A stretch of 28,113 bases of DNA from Sphaeroforma sirkka (lineage: Eukaryota > Opisthokonta > Ichthyosporea > Ichthyophonida): positions 10,001-38,113 of the forward strand of contig LUCW03000931.1 in assembly GCA_001586965.3 (NCBI GenBank), in the 5' to 3' direction. A program made the position numbers and the translations under genes. Below are positions 11,998 to 28,113 of this stretch, piece by piece. How positions within the stretch are numbered: the first letter of the stretch is position 1; every line of letters begins with the position of its first letter. The notes below the pieces were generated by a model that made no database searches, was not told where the DNA came from, and worked only from the letters and a program-made list of their open reading frames with translations.

Positions 11998-12003
<6 letters not shown>
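11591..12003 (+). other. Truncated last spacer of the LACS array
   Basis: The spacer after copy 4 follows its siblings for about 410 bases, then stops at the sequence CGAACAC, where the other units continue with AGCCC. It lacks the downstream promoter part, so no further LACS copy follows. An AA pair is missing near 11753. Confidence 0.85.

Positions 12004-12047
<44 letters not shown>
11998..12047. repeat. (AC)n followed by (AT)n at the array boundary
   Basis: An uninterrupted AC run to 12034 passes into AT up to about 12047. It replaces the remainder of the LACS spacer and marks the right boundary of the tandem array. Confidence 0.9.
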
Positions 12048-13480
12048 AATAGAAATAGAAATATATAGAAATATATGTAAACATACAAAACTTACCGAGA
12101 GACAATTTTTCGGAATCACTCATGCATGAAAGAATATGCACATACGCCGATCAATTGTCACAACCAAGTATTTGGAAGTGGAGAAGTAGATCTCGATTGA
12201 GCATGAGCTAAGTGTCACCACATTGCATTGGCAACTAATCTTCAAGGTTATAATAAAAGAAAATACTTCGGATATGAGGCCAATCCGAATAATCTAAGAC
12301 ACATTTAAGAACTAACTAACTTTTAATCGGTCGCTGAACAGACGTCTGGCACCGTCCGTCTCAACTACTATTTACACTTGTTATCTTGAGAGAGCGTGCG
12401 AATAACCTCTATACACTTGTTATTTTGGGAGAGCATGCGAATAACATTTATACACTTGTTATCTAGGAGACTGTGCTAATAAACCTGTAGTCAGCAACCG
12501 CCGCACAGTCCGCACTGCTGATACACTTCCAGGAAGATGACCTAAAGCTCCCTGCCATATACACCATGTATAGCCGAATTCGGTGCCACCAATAGAAAAA
12601 CTGGCACCACTTGCCGCATAATTAGACCCCCATATTGGCAGGTATTGGCCCCCATTGTAGAACAAACAGTTACCACTCCCAGAGAATCTGGCACCCCATT
12701 GGCCGAGGTCAGGACCAACTCATGTGGCACACACGCCCATCGAAATCACAGACTGCGCAAATCAGTGCCTGCGCATACTGTGTGCTTCTCTCCTGTCGAT
12801 GTGAAGAGGTCGTAGCCAGCCTTGTGCTACAGACGATGGGAGTGAGCTGGGTGTGGCGTCCATAGCAAGTACACGCTCACCTCGAGATGTGTGCACACCT
12901 ACGGGGTACTTACAACAACTGACTGACCCCTGCACACAGGTGCATAAACCAACACGTGCGTAGGTGCACAAACCAACACGTCCGTATGTGCACGCAACTG
13001 GAATCGCCTATCCGTCACCGCCTGTATTCCCTGCCCGACCCCCTTGACACACGCGCTCACATCTCGCTCAGGCCGAGTGCGGAGGTGGGGTACTAGTGGT
13101 AGCACCTGAATAGGCAGGATCACTACGGCGATGGGTCTGTGTAATTAACTATGTCTCAACCCAGTTACCAACCGAGTTACCAACTGCGACAGGCGCGTAT
13201 GCGGGGGCTCTCTCGAGTATACCGATATCCGCTACTGTGGATGGGACTGGGCTTGTGGAGACAACTAAACGTGATTATATACGTACACGCGCAGATGGCG
13301 AGCACTACCGTATGCGATCTTACAGATTAAACGGTATGAGATGCAGAGGGGGAGTACATGCGTCTACGTGTGGGGTTTGAGTATGCGAGTCTAGAGATGC
13401 GGTGAGTGTGGGGTGGTTACTTATATATAATGGGTGAATGTGTGTGTTGGAGAGGACAGGTCACATGTGTGGGGGACGAA
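12048..13480. other. Intergenic region with no recognised gene
   Basis: Between the LACS array and the convergent ligase gene. Open frames on both strands are short, overlapping and unlike any family I recognise. It contains the 39-bp repeat described separately and a pair of roughly 25-bp repeats (GTGCA-AAACCAACACGT) near 12940-12995. I see no RNA gene. Confidence 0.6.
12370..12487. repeat. 39-bp tandem repeat, about 3 copies
   Basis: ACACTTGTTAT recurs at 12374, 12413 and 12452, each time followed by a related GGAGAG-TGCGAATAA segment. The third copy is the most diverged. Noncoding. Confidence 0.85.
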
Positions 13481-13675
13481 CTTCATCTACATACGTGGTA
13501 TGCGGAGTGCTTCCGTGTAACTCCATCTACATACGTGGTATGTGGAGCGCTTCTGTGTAATTTCATCTACATACGTGGTATGTGAAGCGCTTCTGTGTAA
13601 CTTCATCTACATACGTGGTATGTGGAGTACTTCTATGAAACTTCATCTACGGGGTATGTGGAGTGCTTCTGTGCG
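13481..13675. repeat. 40-bp tandem repeat, 5 copies
   Basis: The segment CTTCATCTACATACGTGG begins at 13481, 13521, 13561, 13601 and 13641, an exact 40-bp period with a few substitutions and a short deletion in the last copy. It lies about 210-400 bases beyond the ligase stop codon, so on the minus strand it may fall in or beyond the 3' untranslated region. Confidence 0.9.
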
Positions 13676-13710
13676 TGTGTGTGACCTCCCTTCCTCTGCA
13701 CTTTGTTGGC

Positions 13711-13738
13711 TTTTTTTTTTTTTTTTTGGGGGGGGGGG
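13711..13738. repeat. T17 followed by G11 homopolymers
   Basis: Seventeen T followed by eleven G. On the minus strand, the coding strand of the ligase, it reads C11A17 downstream of the stop codon. Exact lengths are likely unreliable. Confidence 0.8.
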
Positions 13739-13837
13739 TTGGTTGTAAAATGGCTATCTGCTCCATTGGAATTGGCACTGTTAACGGCAGTCTGCACCCA
13801 CACCCAATTCTCACACCCTCGACCCAACTGCTCCAAT

Positions 13838-13876
13838 CCACGTATCTACTCCACGTATCTACTCCACGTATCTACT
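13838..13876. repeat. 13-bp tandem repeat, 3 copies
   Basis: CCACGTATCTACT is repeated three times without change, starting 11 bases beyond the ligase stop codon and so presumably in its 3' untranslated region. Confidence 0.9.
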
Positions 13877-13887
13877 CCATTACTCAT

Positions 13888-27767
<13,880 letters not shown>

Positions 27768-28113
27768 CTGTATGTATACAGGTACATATATCACGAAAAT
27801 ACAAACAATAAAGAGCCGATACAAAGGAAACGTGAGATTAAAGGCAAGAGTTGAAAACGGGTTCCTGTATTAAGGCCACTGGGGGGGCCATTCTTCGATA
27901 CAGAGAGCAATATAAAGAGTGCAATATAAATTAGAGAAACTATTATATCGGAAAGTTGATATTGATCAAAACATCATCAAGGAAGGTATTGGCCAAAAAT
28001 ATACACTCAAATACGAAGAAACTCATAACACAATATGAAGTACAAATGTACAAACTCAACTCCGAACCGGACACATCCACAAGTATGTTTATATCTACAT
28101 ATACACATTACAA
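27768..28113 (-). other. Upstream intron or 5' region of the ligase, nothing certain
   Basis: The sequence continues upstream of the first visible ligase exon. I found no exon that ends in the required phase 2. The only nearby minus-strand ATG with some coding length (27889-27891, next to a C7 run) has no donor in the right phase. The start codon therefore probably lies beyond the window or in a very short exon. Confidence 0.5.

Larger units (their letters stand above)
1..12003 (+). repeat. Tandem array of a ~3.64-kb LACS gene unit
   Basis: Four head-to-tail copies of one unit are visible. The same internal gene position lies at 1, 3642, 7284 and 10931, giving periods of 3641, 3642 and 3647. 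The unit comprises an intronless acyl-CoA synthetase gene and about 1.6 kb of spacer. Coding and spacer parts are equally conserved. I saw only a handful of substitutions between copies, for example at 625, 1077 and 1594 in the first copy; most differences are one- to three-base indels in simple tracts. The left end is cut by the window; the right end stops inside a spacer at an (AC)n tract. Either a very recent or gene-converted amplification, or partly an assembly product. Confidence 0.95.

Noticed and set aside
12048-13480. Possible small genes or a transposon remnant in the intergenic region
   Set aside because: I found no transposase, reverse transcriptase or terminal repeats, and the short frames overlap on both strands without recognisable motifs.
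27840-27891. Candidate ligase start codon on the minus strand (MAPPVALIQ...)
   Set aside because: No GT donor in this short frame gives the phase 2 end required by the exon at 27706-27767, and the frame stops after 17 codons. A neighbouring C7 run makes its length uncertain.

Overview
The window looks like nuclear DNA of a eukaryote, most likely a unicellular relative of animals or another opisthokont protist. The evidence is one gene with 17 visible exons and GT-AG introns of about 0.2-1.9 kb, introns packed with (TA)n, (CA)n and minisatellites, and a C2-WW-HECT ubiquitin ligase very close to the NEDD4/Rsp5 family. Ichthyosporea such as Sphaeroforma would fit, but the sequence alone does not prove it. 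No rRNA, tRNA, CRISPR array, virus-derived element or recognisable transposon was seen.

Layout. (1) Positions 1-12003 hold a head-to-tail array of a roughly 3.64-kb unit on the + strand: a 3'-terminal piece of one unit, two complete units and a final unit cut off on its right. Each unit has an intronless long-chain acyl-CoA synthetase (LACS/ACSL) gene of about 2.03 kb and a spacer of about 1.6 kb with the 3' and 5' flanks. The units are almost identical, spacers included. Only the copy at 5910-7943 has an uninterrupted frame (677 aa). The other three carry small indels, mostly in dinucleotide or homopolymer tracts, so they are either very young pseudogenes or consensus errors. (2) The array ends abruptly in an (AC)n tract at 11998-12034. 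(3) Positions 12035-13887 show no recognisable gene; they hold a 39-bp repeat, a 40-bp repeat and a T17G11 homopolymer pair. (4) Positions 13888-27767, minus strand, carry the NEDD4/Rsp5-like E3 ligase, convergent with the LACS array. I reconstructed 17 exons (about 806 codons) from matching splice phases: C2, four WW domains, HECT with the catalytic Cys and the stop codon. The first coding exon was not identified.

Function. LACS would activate fatty acids to acyl-CoA, so a tandem array suggests dosage of lipid activation. The ligase would recruit PPxY-type partners through WW domains and ubiquitinate membrane or endosomal substrates. Nothing shows that the two loci act together; they are simply convergent neighbours.

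The most unusual structure is in the ligase introns. At two exons the 3' end of the exon plus its 5' splice site has been copied in decayed form into the downstream intron. At a third, a 59-bp repeat carries copies of the donor junction. A fourth intron has a 25-bp minisatellite ending 13 bp from the acceptor, whose units look like consensus 5' splice sites on the antisense strand.
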